Below, piece by piece: positions 37,902 through 47,584 of a stretch of 64,000 nt of DNA. Position 1 is the first letter of the stretch. Each line of letters opens with the position of its first letter. A program made the position numbers and the translations under genes. Origin of the DNA: Caulobacteraceae bacterium (lineage in GTDB: Bacteria; Pseudomonadota; Alphaproteobacteria; Caulobacterales; Caulobacteraceae); assembly GCA_947475735.1 (NCBI GenBank), contig CANJLQ010000010.1, positions 62,001 through 126,000 on the forward strand, given 5' to 3'. The notes below the pieces were generated by a model. That model was not told where the DNA came from. It did no database searches and saw only the letters and a list, made by a program, of their open reading frames with translations.

Positions 37902-38054
37902 GACGAGGTCCTTGCTGGCGACGCGGGCTTGCGTCACCGGGAAGACGCGCGACGGTGCGACCATTCGACATCGCCGCGAACGGATGCGGATAATGTCACG
38001 CGCATCGGCTAGCGACTCCGATCACCACGCCGTCTGTTCGCGCCGGAGTCCTTC

Positions 38055-39560
38055 ATGCCCCCTCATCGTCTCGCTCTCCTCGCGGGCCTCGGATTGATCT
38101 GCGCTCAGAGCGCTTGCGCCCAGGCTCTTCCCCAGGCCGCCGACAGCTACTTCGTCGACGCCCAGGCGGATCTGGAGGCCCGGCTGCAGGTCCGGCCGAA
38201 TACGGGGCGCGCGAAGAACGTCATTCTGTTCATCGGCGACGGCATGGGAGTCAGCACCCTGACGGCCGCGCGCATCCGCCAGGGCCAGCGGGCCGGTCAG
38301 GACGGCGAATCGACCTGGACCGCGATGGACCGCCTGCCCTTCTCGGCCCTGGTGCGGACCTATGCCCATGACGCCCAGGTGTCGGACTCGGCCCCGACGG
38401 CGACGGCCCTGACGACGGGGGTCAAGACGCGCAACGACATCATCGGCCTGAACCAGACCGTGCCGCTGAACGATTGCCCTGCGGCGCGCGGCGGCGAGGT
38501 GCGGACCCTGTTCGAACAGGCCGAGGGCCTCAGCATGGCGACCGGCGTGGTCTCGACCGCTCGCATTACCCATGCCACCCCGGCCGCCGTCTATGCACAC
38601 ACCGCCAATCGCGACTGGGAGAACGATAGCGAATTGCCTGCCGAGGCCCGCGCGGCAGGTTGCGTCGACATCGCGCGCCAACTGGTCGAATGGCCCTATG
38701 ACGATGGGCTGGAGGTGGCCTTCGGGGGAGGCCGGGCCCAGTTCCTGCCCACGACCCAGGCCGATCCTGAAGACGCCGGCACGTCGGGTCTGCGCACCGA
38801 CGGTCGGGACCTGACGCAAGAGTGGCGCACCCGTCATCCGGACGGCACCTATATCTGGAACGCGGAACAGTTCGCGGCCCTGCCTGCAGAGGGTCCCGTC
38901 CTGGGCCTGTTCGAGCGCGACCACATGGAGTTCGAGGATCTGCGCGCCCAGGACCCGGCGGGCGAACCCTCCCTGACCGAGATGACGCTGGCGGCGATCG
39001 ACCGGCTGGAGGGCGACGAGGGCTATGTGCTGATGGTCGAGGCCGGCCGCATCGATCACGCCCACCACCTGGGCGCGGCCGCCCTGGCGCTTGACGAGGC
39101 GGTCGAACTGGATCGGGCGGTCGCGGCCGTGATGGCGCGGGTCGACCTGAGCGACACGCTGGTCGTCGTTACCGCCGACCACAGCCACAACCTCAGCATC
39201 GCGGGCTACCCCCAGCGCGGCAATCCGATCCTCGGCGTCGTGGTCGATGTCGACGGGCGGGTGTCCGAGGCCCGAGACGGCCATGCCTATACGACCCTGT
39301 CCTATGCCAACGGACCGGGTGCCGTGACGGGCCCCCGGCCCGATCCGGAACTGTCGGACACGACGGCCCTGACCTATCGCCAGCAATCGCTTGTGCCGCT
39401 CGGCTCGGCCTCGCATGGGGGAGAAGACGTCGCCGTGCGCGCCTCCGGTCCCTGGGCCCATTTGTTTCAGGGGACCATCGAGCAGAACCTGATCTATCAT
39501 GTCATGGCGCATGCGCTCGGCTGGCGCGAGCCGAGCCAGACCACCCCGCCATCCCGGTGA
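38055..39560 (+). CDS. Alkaline phosphatase (PhoA type)
   Basis: Periplasmic phosphomonoesterase of 501 residues with a Sec signal (cleavage near ACAQA). Metal and active-site motifs are clear: ILFIGDGMG (58-66), the nucleophile Ser112 in DSAPTATALTTG, RIDHAHH and VVTADHSH, plus a later SHGGEDV. The BLUF gene follows closely, so both may be expressed together. Confidence 0.93.
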   Translation: MPPHRLALLAGLGLICAQSACAQALPQAADSYFVDAQADLEARLQVRPNTGRAKNVILFIGDGMGVSTLTAARIRQGQRAGQDGESTWTAMDRLPFSALVRTYAHDAQVSDSAPTATALTTGVKTRNDIIGLNQTVPLNDCPAARGGEVRTLFEQAEGLSMATGVVSTARITHATPAAVYAHTANRDWENDSELPAEARAAGCVDIARQLVEWPYDDGLEVAFGGGRAQFLPTTQADPEDAGTSGLRTDGRDLTQEWRTRHPDGTYIWNAEQFAALPAEGPVLGLFERDHMEFEDLRAQDPAGEPSLTEMTLAAIDRLEGDEGYVLMVEAGRIDHAHHLGAAALALDEAVELDRAVAAVMARVDLSDTLVVVTADHSHNLSIAGYPQRGNPILGVVVDVDGRVSEARDGHAYTTLSYANGPGAVTGPRPDPELSDTTALTYRQQSLVPLGSASHGGEDVAVRASGPWAHLFQGTIEQNLIYHVMAHALGWREPSQTTPPSR

Positions 39561-39574
39561 CGACAGGACCCCGC

Positions 39575-39994
39575 ATGCGCCTCCATCGCGTCGTCTACGC
39601 GTCCCAGCCGTTCGGCTACGACGAAGCCATGCTGAACGGCATTCTGGCCGACGCCCGACGCTGCAACGTGCGCGACGACATCACCGGGGCCCTGATCTGC
39701 CGGGCCGACCTCTATCTGCAATGGCTGGAGGGCCCCGAGTCCGCCGTGCGCGGGGCCTTCGCTCGCATTGCCCGCGACGACCGCCACCAGGACGTGCGCC
39801 ACCTGCTTAGCGGCCCGGTCGAAGCGCGCCTGTTCGGGGCCTGGGCCATGCGGCACGATCCGGCGGACTCCCTGATCTGGACCGCCGCCGAAGTGGCCGC
39901 CGGCGTTCCCGACCAGGCCGGCGAGGATCAGATTCTCGCGATCTTCGCCCGGATCGCGGCGGCCTCCGCCGGCGGGGCGGACGGGGTCAGTTGA
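39575..39994 (+). CDS. BLUF-domain blue-light sensor
   Basis: 139 residues. Flavin-binding blue-light receptor fold: RVVYAS with Tyr8, NVRDDITGAL with Asn31, YLQWLEG with Gln49, and WAMR near residue 89, matching BLUF key residues. No output domain is attached, so it likely acts on a partner. The ATG at 39575 has AGGA upstream; a GTG at 39557 overlapping the phosphatase stop is also possible. Its end overlaps the convergent dipeptidase by eight bases. Confidence 0.88.
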   Translation: MRLHRVVYASQPFGYDEAMLNGILADARRCNVRDDITGALICRADLYLQWLEGPESAVRGAFARIARDDRHQDVRHLLSGPVEARLFGAWAMRHDPADSLIWTAAEVAAGVPDQAGEDQILAIFARIAAASAGGADGVS

Positions 39995-41201
39995 CCCGCG
40001 CGGCCTCGGCCGCCCGCAGCACGCGCAGGAAGTTGCCGCTCCAGACGGCTTCCACCTCCGCCGGGGAGTAGCCGCGCCGCAGCAGTTCGGCGGTGACGTT
40101 TCCGGCCTCAGCGGCGCTGTCGAAGCCGACGATCCCCGCGCCGTGGTCGAAATCGGTGCCGATGCCGACGTGATCGCGGCCGATCCGGCGCGCGACATGG
40201 TCGATGTGGTCGACGTAATCGCTGACGGTGGCACGCGGCAGGAGAGGGGCCAGGGCGTCGAGGAACGCCTGCTGCGGCTCGGCGGGGAGGGTGCCGTAAC
40301 CCTCATTCGGCGAGATGAAGGTGGCCGGCAGGCCGAACCGGACCCGAACCTCGGCGATGCGGACGCGCGTGGCGGCGTCGGGCACGACCAGATAACTGTT
40401 GAAGGGCGTCAACTGGACCACACCGCCGTTGGCCTTGATGGCGTCGAGCTCGGCGTCGGACAGGTTGCGCGTGTTGTCGACGAGGGCGCGGGCGTTGGAA
40501 TGGGTCGCCGCGACGGGCACCCGTGTCAGGGCGAGGGTTTGGGCCAGGGCGTCGCTGGACAGCTGCGACACATCGATCAGGATACCGAGGTCGTTCAGCC
40601 GACCGACGGCCTCGCGCCCGATCGGCGACAGCCCGCCGTGCTCGGCCACCGGGCCTTCGCCGGGCCGCGACGAGTCGGACCAGTCGTTGTGGCCCGCGTG
40701 GTTGAAGGCGAACACGCGCACGCCGTCGCGGTAAAGGGCGTCGACCCGGGACAGGTCGCCGCCGATCGAGCGCGCGTTCTGGAACCCGATCAGGACGGCG
40801 ACCTTGCCCTCGTCCACCAGCCGGACGACGTCGTCGGCGCTGAACGCGATGCCCACACGGTCAGGATTCTCGGCGGCAAGCGCCCGGGTGCGGGCCAGCT
40901 TCGCCTCGACCTCGGCGCGCGCCGCGGCGACCCCGGCGGCGTCTCTCGGCCCGGGCCCCACCGCGAGCGACAGAATGACGGCGTCCACTCCGCCCCGCGT
41001 GAGATGATCCAGATCGGCCCGGGACCCCCCGTTCGGCAGATAGTAGCGGGCAGGCGTGGACGGCAGCAGCACATCGACGTGGCCGTCCAGCACGAGAGCT
41101 CGACGGTGGACCTCTGCGGCATCCAAGCTCTGTGCAGAGGAATTCGCGGCGATCAGGGTAAGCGCGGCGGAGGCCAAGCCGGCCAGAAGGCGGTGGGTCA
41201 T
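39987..41201 (-). CDS. Membrane dipeptidase (peptidase M19 family)
   Basis: 404 residues with signal peptide (cleavage after SSAQ) and the renal-dipeptidase zinc barrel: DGHVDVLLP, FNHAGHNDWSDSS, ATHSNARAL, and VGIGTDFDHG. Hydrolyses dipeptides, often with D-residues, in the periplasm. It follows the TonB receptor gene by 41 bases on the same strand, suggesting that the receptor imports its substrate. Confidence 0.93.
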   Translation of the reverse strand: MTHRLLAGLASAALTLIAANSSAQSLDAAEVHRRALVLDGHVDVLLPSTPARYYLPNGGSRADLDHLTRGGVDAVILSLAVGPGPRDAAGVAAARAEVEAKLARTRALAAENPDRVGIAFSADDVVRLVDEGKVAVLIGFQNARSIGGDLSRVDALYRDGVRVFAFNHAGHNDWSDSSRPGEGPVAEHGGLSPIGREAVGRLNDLGILIDVSQLSSDALAQTLALTRVPVAATHSNARALVDNTRNLSDAELDAIKANGGVVQLTPFNSYLVVPDAATRVRIAEVRVRFGLPATFISPNEGYGTLPAEPQQAFLDALAPLLPRATVSDYVDHIDHVARRIGRDHVGIGTDFDHGAGIVGFDSAAEAGNVTAELLRRGYSPAEVEAVWSGNFLRVLRAAEAARVN

Positions 41202-41242
41202 GGGTCTATCCGGGTCTGTGAGAAGGGGAGGGGCGTTGCCCG

Positions 41243-43561
41243 TCAGAAGCTCGCCGTGAGTGAGGCCTGGACCGTGCGTTTCGGCCCCGGCCGGAAGGTC
41301 GCCAGGGTGTTGACCGTCGGGCTGATGGTGCCGAGGTAGTCCTCGTCGAGCAGGTTATCGACGTTGAACCTCAGCTTGACGCCCTGCGCCGGGCCGAACG
41401 ACCAGTCGCCGCCGAAGTCGATGTAGGCGTTGACCAGGGTGTAGTCGGCGACACGCTCGGTGTTGGTGAAGTTCGAGAACCGCTCGCCGATGTACCGGGC
41501 CGAGATATTGGCCACGATCCACGACGTCGGCTCGATCGTGACGCCGCCCTGAACGATCAGCTCGGGGCTGTCGGGCACGGTGTTGCCGCTGATGACCAGG
41601 GCCCCGCCGCCGGCCAGGAAGCCCGCGACATTGTCCTGGAATTCGACCTGGTTGTAGCTGGCGTTCAGGTTGAAGTAGGCGCGGTCCTCCAGCCAGTCGG
41701 GCTTCCACACGCCCGTGAACTCGGCCCCCGTCGCCTCGACGGAGCCGACATTCTGGAAGAAGGTCTCGGTCGTCGCGCTGCCCGGCACGTTCAGGGCAAA
41801 GGACTGCAGCCGATTATCGAAGACCGTGCGGTACAGGGCCAGCGCCGCGTTGAACGTGGGCCGGTTGGTGCGCAGGCCGACTTCCAAGTTTTCCGAAAGC
41901 TCCGCCTCGGGCGTGCGCGCGGTCGGGCTGGCCAGGGCGAAGACGTCGTCGGCCCCGCGCGGCAGGGCCAGGTTCTCCGCATAGGAGGCGAACACCTGCT
42001 CCGAGGACGACAGGTCCCAGACCACGCCGACGTTGGGCAGGAAGCTGTCGGACCAGTTGTCGGTCAGGGTCGGCTGGCGACGGTTGATGTAGTCCGCAGG
42101 ATTCCGGTAGCCGCTGATCTCGTAGTCGATGTCCAGCGCCTTGACGCCCAGCTCGATCTTCAGCCGGTCATCCAGAAGGCTGATGACGTCCTGCAGGAAC
42201 AGCTGGCGTGTCTCGCGGGTCGAGACGAAATCGCGCTGCAGGTGGACGGGCTGGTCCAGCAGGGGCGCGCCGTCCGGGCTGCCGTCGACCTGATTGTAGC
42301 GGGCCTGGGTGCGGTGATAGTCGTCCGTCTCGACCCAGACCCCGCCCGTGATCCGATGCGGTCCCAGGTCCCAGATCGCCCGCGCGACGACGCCTGACCG
42401 CTCGCCCTCGACCGTCGACAGGCCGTACTGCAGCCCCCGCGGCGCGGTTAGCCCCGCTACGATCAGGCGCTGATTGTTGTAGCTGGTCAGGGAGGTGGCA
42501 TAGGCCTCGGGCGAGACGCCAAAGCCCTCCTTGTCCTCATAGTAGGCGGTGGCCTCGAGCCTCAGGTTCTCGCCGATCGGCAGCACGCCGGACAGGCGGT
42601 ACAGGGTGTCCGTCCGGCTGTTGATCGCCTGTTTGAAATACTGGTTGTAGAGGGCGTTGGAGTAGACGACGCCGGGCGTCGTCTGGGCCAGCACCGGCAC
42701 GGTCCCCAGGTAGGCGAAGTCGCGCCCACTGCGGCCGAATGCGTCTCCGGCCACGCCGTTGTACTGGGCCCGCGTGATGGCCGGCGCATCGTAGTCGAAA
42801 TAGTCGTTCCACACGACCGCCAGAGTCGCCTCGGCCCCGTTGCCCGCCTCGTAGCGCAGCTTGCCCTCGGCATGCTGGCGGTTGATGTCGCCGGGCCCGC
42901 GCCACAGATCCGCCGAGAAGTCCGAGAAGCTGGCATAGCTGGAGAACCCGCCGACGGTGCCACTGTCGACCCGGATGAAGCCGCGCCTCAGATCGTCGCT
43001 GCCCGCCGACAGGGTGGTGGTGATCCCGAAGACGTCGGCCGGATCGACCGTGACGTACTCGACGATCGGTCCCAGCGAAGCATAGCTGGGCAGGGTGACG
43101 TCGCCCGCGCCCTGGGACGCCGTCACCCGGGCCAGGTTCTCGTTCTCGACATAGCGGAAGATCGGGCTACCGCCGAACTGGTCCGACCGGCCCATCGGCG
43201 CGCCGTCCAGAACGAAGCCGATCTGCTGGAAGTTGAAGGCCCGAACGGAGACGGAGTTGCCGAACTCATAGAGCCCCAGCGCATCGTTGGCCTGGACGTT
43301 GAAGCCGGGCAGGCCTTCCAACATCTTCAGGCCCGAGATCCCTGCGGGTGCCGAAAGCAAGGCGTCGCGCGTAATCGAGATGGTGTTGGACGTCTGGTCG
43401 GTGCCGATCGCGACCGTGGCGTCCGACACCCGGCGTCCCGTGACGACGATCTCGCCGACCTCGGTCGCCGCTTCCTGGGCCAGGACACCGCTTCCGGCCA
43501 GCAAGGCGACCAGGGTCACTCCGGCTCCCAGAGCCGTTCGTCTCGAAATCTTCATCGCCAT
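41243..43561 (-). CDS. TonB-dependent receptor
   Basis: 772-residue outer membrane gated channel. Signal peptide to about residue 29, then VGEIVVTGRR at the start of the plug, the plug domain to about 180, and a beta-barrel that ends in an aromatic residue (LTASF). Ligand unknown; siderophore, peptide or other large molecule are all possible. Pairing with a secreted dipeptidase suggests a peptide-like substrate. A 500-base gene-free region lies upstream. Confidence 0.93.
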   Translation of the reverse strand: MAMKISRRTALGAGVTLVALLAGSGVLAQEAATEVGEIVVTGRRVSDATVAIGTDQTSNTISITRDALLSAPAGISGLKMLEGLPGFNVQANDALGLYEFGNSVSVRAFNFQQIGFVLDGAPMGRSDQFGGSPIFRYVENENLARVTASQGAGDVTLPSYASLGPIVEYVTVDPADVFGITTTLSAGSDDLRRGFIRVDSGTVGGFSSYASFSDFSADLWRGPGDINRQHAEGKLRYEAGNGAEATLAVVWNDYFDYDAPAITRAQYNGVAGDAFGRSGRDFAYLGTVPVLAQTTPGVVYSNALYNQYFKQAINSRTDTLYRLSGVLPIGENLRLEATAYYEDKEGFGVSPEAYATSLTSYNNQRLIVAGLTAPRGLQYGLSTVEGERSGVVARAIWDLGPHRITGGVWVETDDYHRTQARYNQVDGSPDGAPLLDQPVHLQRDFVSTRETRQLFLQDVISLLDDRLKIELGVKALDIDYEISGYRNPADYINRRQPTLTDNWSDSFLPNVGVVWDLSSSEQVFASYAENLALPRGADDVFALASPTARTPEAELSENLEVGLRTNRPTFNAALALYRTVFDNRLQSFALNVPGSATTETFFQNVGSVEATGAEFTGVWKPDWLEDRAYFNLNASYNQVEFQDNVAGFLAGGGALVISGNTVPDSPELIVQGGVTIEPTSWIVANISARYIGERFSNFTNTERVADYTLVNAYIDFGGDWSFGPAQGVKLRFNVDNLLDEDYLGTISPTVNTLATFRPGPKRTVQASLTASF

Positions 43562-44061
43562 GTCAGCCCCTTTGTCGATCCACCGCGCGCTTTTGGGCGG
43601 TACCGGTCATTCCAAAGGGTGGACAGTTGGCCCGGCGACCGGCGGCCCGCAAACCAGAAACGGTCAAGCTGGTGATAGATAATCTAATTCTAGTAGATGG
43701 ATCGACCTGGAACCTGGAGAGCTCGATCTCCCGCGAGGAGAGCCAGGTTCAACGCGAATGCGCACGCCAGCGGGGACGATGCGGCCGACCGGTTTGGCCA
43801 TCGCCTTCAGAAATCCTCATGGCTTTGGCAGGATTTATCGCTCGCCTGAGTCCCTGGGCTCAGGCACACCGGACCCGTTCCTCCCGGAACGTTTCCCCTT
43901 CTCTGGAACCTTGGCCGCGTTTGGAGACCCGGCCTTTTTCAATGGCGAACAGGCGAAGTCGAACGCCTGGTGGGGTCGCCCTTTCAGCGACTGTCGTGTC
44001 GTGCAGATGGGCGATCTGTCCTGATGGACCGGGCGGTACATCACCGTGATCGCCGGACCCG
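43562..44061. other. 500-base region without a convincing gene
   Basis: It holds the upstream region of the TonB receptor. Positions 43670-43705 are unusually A/T-rich (GATAGATAATCTAATTCTAG). An interrupted hairpin spans 43711-43749 (AACCTGG/CCAGGTT with inner CTCG/CGAG). Open frames on both strands from 43758 to 44049 show weak codon bias and no family; I do not call them genes. A regulator site or small RNA is possible. Confidence 0.5.
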
Positions 44062-45150
44062 TCAGCCGAGCGGCTTCACCCGGTTCGCGTGACCCATCTT
44101 GCGGCCGGGGCGGGCGTCGGACTTTCCGTACAGGTGGATACGGGTGTCCGGTTTCGACGCCAGTTTCGGCCAAAGATCGACCTCTTCACCGAGCAGGTTC
44201 TGCATCTCGACGCTGGCGTGCGCGGTGGTCGGACCCAGCGGCCATCCGGCGACGGCGCGGATGTGCTGCTCGAACTGGTCGCAGGCACAGCCGTCCTGGG
44301 TCCAGTGGCCGGTGTTGTGAACGCGCGGGGCGATCTCGTTGACCAGCAGCCGGCCCTTGCCCAGGTCGAACAGCTCGATGCCCACGACGCCGACATAGTC
44401 CAGCCCCTCCATGACCGCCTTGGCGATGGCGCGGGCGCGGCGCTCGGTCTTCGCGTCCACGACGGCGGGGGCCAGGGTCGTGCGCAGGACGCCGCCCGAA
44501 TGCTGGTTCTCGCCCAGCGGATAGACGGCGATCCGGCCGTCGCGACCTCGCGCGGCGATGATCGACAGCTCGCGAACGAAGGCCGCCTTGGCTTCCAGCA
44601 CGGCCGGACGGCCCTCGATAGCCGCATACGCCGCCTCGACCTGGTTGGACGACTTGATCCAGGCCTGACCCTTGCCGTCATAGCCTTCGCGGCGGGTCTT
44701 GAGCACACAGGGCGTGCCGAGCGCTTCGAAGGCGGCTTTCAGATCGTCGAGGCTGTCGATGGGAGCGAAGGCCACGGTCGGGGCGCCGACCGCGTTCAGG
44801 AACGTCTTCTCCTCGACCCGGTCCTGGGCGACAGCCAGCGCGGTCGGGCCCGGCGCGACCAGGGCCCCGGCCTCGGCCAGGCGCTCCATCGAGGCGGCGG
44901 GCACGTTCTCGAACTCGAAGGTGACCACGTCGCACACGCGCCCGAACACGTTCAGTGCCACCGGATCGTCATAGGCGGCGACGATCTGGCCGCGCGAGAC
45001 GCGGCCGGCCGGGCTGTTGTCCTCAGGGTCCAGGATGACGACGTCGAACCCCAGCCGCGAGGCCGCCTGCGACAGCATCCGGCCAAGCTGGCCGCCGCCG
45101 AGGATGCCGATGGTCGAACCGGGCGCGAGGGGAGTGAACGAAGCGGACAA
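44062..45150 (-). CDS. purK: N5-carboxyaminoimidazole ribonucleotide synthase
   Basis: ATP-grasp enzyme of purine synthesis that carboxylates AIR with bicarbonate. 362 residues with IGILGGGQLGRML, FEFENVP, KTRREGYDGKGQ, and NEIAPRVHNTGHWT. The TTG start comes directly after the purE stop with GAGGA just before, so it is coupled to purE. Confidence 0.96.
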   Translation of the reverse strand: MSASFTPLAPGSTIGILGGGQLGRMLSQAASRLGFDVVILDPEDNSPAGRVSRGQIVAAYDDPVALNVFGRVCDVVTFEFENVPAASMERLAEAGALVAPGPTALAVAQDRVEEKTFLNAVGAPTVAFAPIDSLDDLKAAFEALGTPCVLKTRREGYDGKGQAWIKSSNQVEAAYAAIEGRPAVLEAKAAFVRELSIIAARGRDGRIAVYPLGENQHSGGVLRTTLAPAVVDAKTERRARAIAKAVMEGLDYVGVVGIELFDLGKGRLLVNEIAPRVHNTGHWTQDGCACDQFEQHIRAVAGWPLGPTTAHASVEMQNLLGEEVDLWPKLASKPDTRIHLYGKSDARPGRKMGHANRVKPLG

Positions 45151-45642
45151 TCAGTCCTCGACCGTCTCGTGGACCGCCTCGGTCTGGGCCTCGCGGAAAG
45201 CGTCGAGGCGACCGGCCAGGGTCGCGTCCGACAGGGCGAGGATCTGGGCGGCGAGGATGCCCGCGTTCTTGGCCCCCGCCTCGCCGATGGCCAGGGTCGC
45301 GACCGGCACGCCGCCCGGCATCTGGACGATCGACAGCAGCGAATCGAGGCCCTGCAGCGCCTTGGATTGCACCGGCACGCCGAGCACGGGCAGTGGCGTC
45401 ATCGAAGCCGCCATTCCGGGGAGGTGGGCGGCGCCGCCGGCCCCGGCGATGATGACCTTGAACCCGGCGGCCCTGGCGCCCGTAGCGAACTGCACGAGGC
45501 GTTCCGGCGTGCGGTGGGCGGAGACGACGCGCGCATCCCAGGCGACGCCCAGCCGATCCAGCGTCTCGGCCGCGTGCTTCAGCGTTGGCCAGTCCGAACG
45601 GCTGCCCATGATGATCGCGACGGGCGGGGTCTCGGTCGCCAT
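45151..45642 (-). CDS. purE: N5-carboxyaminoimidazole ribonucleotide mutase
   Basis: Converts N5-CAIR to CAIR in purine synthesis. 163 residues with [35 protein letters not shown] and [17 protein letters not shown]. Upstream gene of the purEK operon; divergent from the GGDEF gene. Confidence 0.97.
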   Translation of the reverse strand: MATETPPVAIIMGSRSDWPTLKHAAETLDRLGVAWDARVVSAHRTPERLVQFATGARAAGFKVIIAGAGGAAHLPGMAASMTPLPVLGVPVQSKALQGLDSLLSIVQMPGGVPVATLAIGEAGAKNAGILAAQILALSDATLAGRLDAFREAQTEAVHETVED

Positions 45643-45759
45643 GCGGTCGGTGTTCCTGCGCGGGAAAGCGGCGGGTTACAGCACGCGCGTTGCGCCCGCA
45701 ACCGAGGGCGCTAGCCTGTGCGGGCGCGGCCGCCGTCTGAGTCGCCCCGGAGCCCGACC

Positions 45760-46335
45760 GTGACCGACGCGGCCGACATGGATGCCATCGCCGATCCCCT
45801 GGCCGAGATCGCCCGGCTCAAGGCCGAGGTCGAGGCCTTGCGCGCCCGCGCGGAGGCGGCCGAGGCCGCCGCCGAGCACGATGTTCTGACGCCTGTCCTG
45901 AACCGACGGGGCTTCATCGCGGCCATGAACCGGACCATGGCCTACTGCACCCGCTACAAGGTGCCGGCGGCACTGCTGTATCTGGATCTGGACGGGTTCA
46001 AGGGCGTGAACGACGCGCTCGGCCACGCCGCCGGGGACGCGGCCTTGGTCCGGGTGGCGGAAATCCTGCTGGACAATGTGCGCGCCACAGACGCCGTCGG
46101 GCGTCTGGGCGGCGACGAGTTCGCCGTTCTCCTGCTGAACGCCGGGCTGGAGGAGGGGCGCGAAAAAGTCGCCGCGTTGAAGGCCGCGCTGGAGGCCGCC
46201 GACTTCCGTTGGAACGACCAGGCGGCGGCGCTGGCGGGGTCGTTTGGCGTCCGCGCCTTCGCGGGTCAGACCGACGTCGACGTCTGGCTGGCCGAGGCGG
46301 ACGCCGCCATGTGGGTCAGGAAGAAAGGCCGCTAG
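45760..46335 (+). CDS. GGDEF-domain diguanylate cyclase with I-site
   Basis: 191 residues: an N-terminal coiled coil (about 12-40), then a GGDEF domain with DVLTPVLNRRG, LDLDGFKGVND, GHAAGD and intact GGDEF (117-121). RATD at 108-111 lies exactly five residues before it, the product-inhibition I-site. It should make c-di-GMP. No sensor or membrane part; a partner may bind the coiled coil. GTG start at 45760 with GGAG eight bases upstream. Its stop shares CTAG with cfa. Confidence 0.92.
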   Translation: MTDAADMDAIADPLAEIARLKAEVEALRARAEAAEAAAEHDVLTPVLNRRGFIAAMNRTMAYCTRYKVPAALLYLDLDGFKGVNDALGHAAGDAALVRVAEILLDNVRATDAVGRLGGDEFAVLLLNAGLEEGREKVAALKAALEAADFRWNDQAAALAGSFGVRAFAGQTDVDVWLAEADAAMWVRKKGR

Positions 46336-47552
46336 GCGCGGCCCAGCGCCAGCTGGATCACGTCGGTCCGCCGCGACCGGAACCCGGCCTCGCAATAGGC
46401 CAGGTAGAAGTGCCACAGCCTGCGGAACCGCTCGTCGAACCCGCCCATCTTGCGGATGTCGCCCCAGGCGGCCTGGAAGCTCTGGTCCCAGCGAGACAGG
46501 GTGTCGGCATAGTCGACGCCGAAGCGGTCCACCGCGTCCCAACTCAGGCCCGCGGCCTCGACCACGGGCTGCAGACGCGCCTCCGAGGGCAGCATGCCGC
46601 CCGGGAAGACGTACTTCTGGATGAAGTCGACGCGGGCGTTGTACTCGTCGAACAGCTCATCCTGGATGGTGATGATCTGAAGGCCCGCCCGACCGCCGGG
46701 CACCAGGACCTGGCGGACCTTGTCGAAATAAGCCCCCCAGTACTCCTTGCCGACCGCCTCGAACATTTCGATCGAGGCGACGCGGTCGAAGGTGCCGGTG
46801 ACGTCGCGATAGTCCATCAGGCGGATGTCGGTCTTCTCCGACAGACCGGCGTTGAACAGCCGCTGGCGCGCCAGGTCGTGCTGTTCCTGGCTGATGGTCA
46901 CGCCGGTCACGGTCGCGCCGATCTCCTTGGCGGCATATTCGGCGAACCCACCCCAGCCGCAGCCGATCTCCAGCACCCGCATGCCGGGCTTCAGGTCCAT
47001 GGCGCGGGCGAGATCGGCGTATTTGCGCGTCTGGGCGACCTCCAGCGCCTCCGACGGACTCGAGAACCGGGCCGAGGAATAGGTCATCGTCCGGTCCAGC
47101 CACGCGGCGTAGAATGCGTTGCCGAGATCGTAGTGGGCGTGGATGTTCTTCTTGGAACCCGTCCGGCTGTTGCGGTTCAGCCGGTGCGAGACCCAGTTCA
47201 CCGCCAGCATCACGGCATTCCCGTCGAACAGCCGCCGGATGTGGTCGTAGTTCGAGGCCAGCACCTCCAGCAGCGTGGCCAGATGCGGGCTGTCCCATTC
47301 GCCGGCGATGTAGCCCTCGGCATAGCCGATGTCGCCGTTGGCCAGAACGCGGCGGGCGAAGCGGTAATCTTTGACATGCATCACCGCGCTGGGGCCCGGC
47401 GTCGCGCCGTCCAGCCGGTGAACCTCGCCGTTCGGCAGGCTCAGCGTCAGGCTGCCGTAGGTCCAGTTTCGCGAGAGAAGACGGATCAGTCCGGCGAAGA
47501 CCCGGGGCGTCCGGTCCTGGATCGAGGCGTGGTCGGCGGTGAAGACGGTCAT
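46332..47552 (-). CDS. cfa: Cyclopropane-fatty-acyl-phospholipid synthase
   Basis: Methylates unsaturated membrane lipids with SAM. 406 residues with the SAM site VLEIGCGWGGFAEYAA, the family stretch NIHAHYDLGNAFYAAWLD and TYSSARF, and FIQKYVFPGGMLPS. The ATG at 47552 is chosen; a TTG at 47588 sits too close to the GGAGG. It follows phr by 32 bases, and the pair looks like a light/singlet-oxygen stress unit. Confidence 0.94.
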   Translation of the reverse strand: MTVFTADHASIQDRTPRVFAGLIRLLSRNWTYGSLTLSLPNGEVHRLDGATPGPSAVMHVKDYRFARRVLANGDIGYAEGYIAGEWDSPHLATLLEVLASNYDHIRRLFDGNAVMLAVNWVSHRLNRNSRTGSKKNIHAHYDLGNAFYAAWLDRTMTYSSARFSSPSEALEVAQTRKYADLARAMDLKPGMRVLEIGCGWGGFAEYAAKEIGATVTGVTISQEQHDLARQRLFNAGLSEKTDIRLMDYRDVTGTFDRVASIEMFEAVGKEYWGAYFDKVRQVLVPGGRAGLQIITIQDELFDEYNARVDFIQKYVFPGGMLPSEARLQPVVEAAGLSWDAVDRFGVDYADTLSRWDQSFQAAWGDIRKMGGFDERFRRLWHFYLAYCEAGFRSRRTDVIQLALGRA

Positions 47553-47584
47553 GGGGATCAACCTGTGGCTCGCCACAGCTACGG

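Noticed and set aside
43758..44049. Open frames of 88-112 codons in the gap upstream of the TonB receptor
   Set aside because: Codon bias is weak on both strands, no ribosome site is clear, and no family is recognised.
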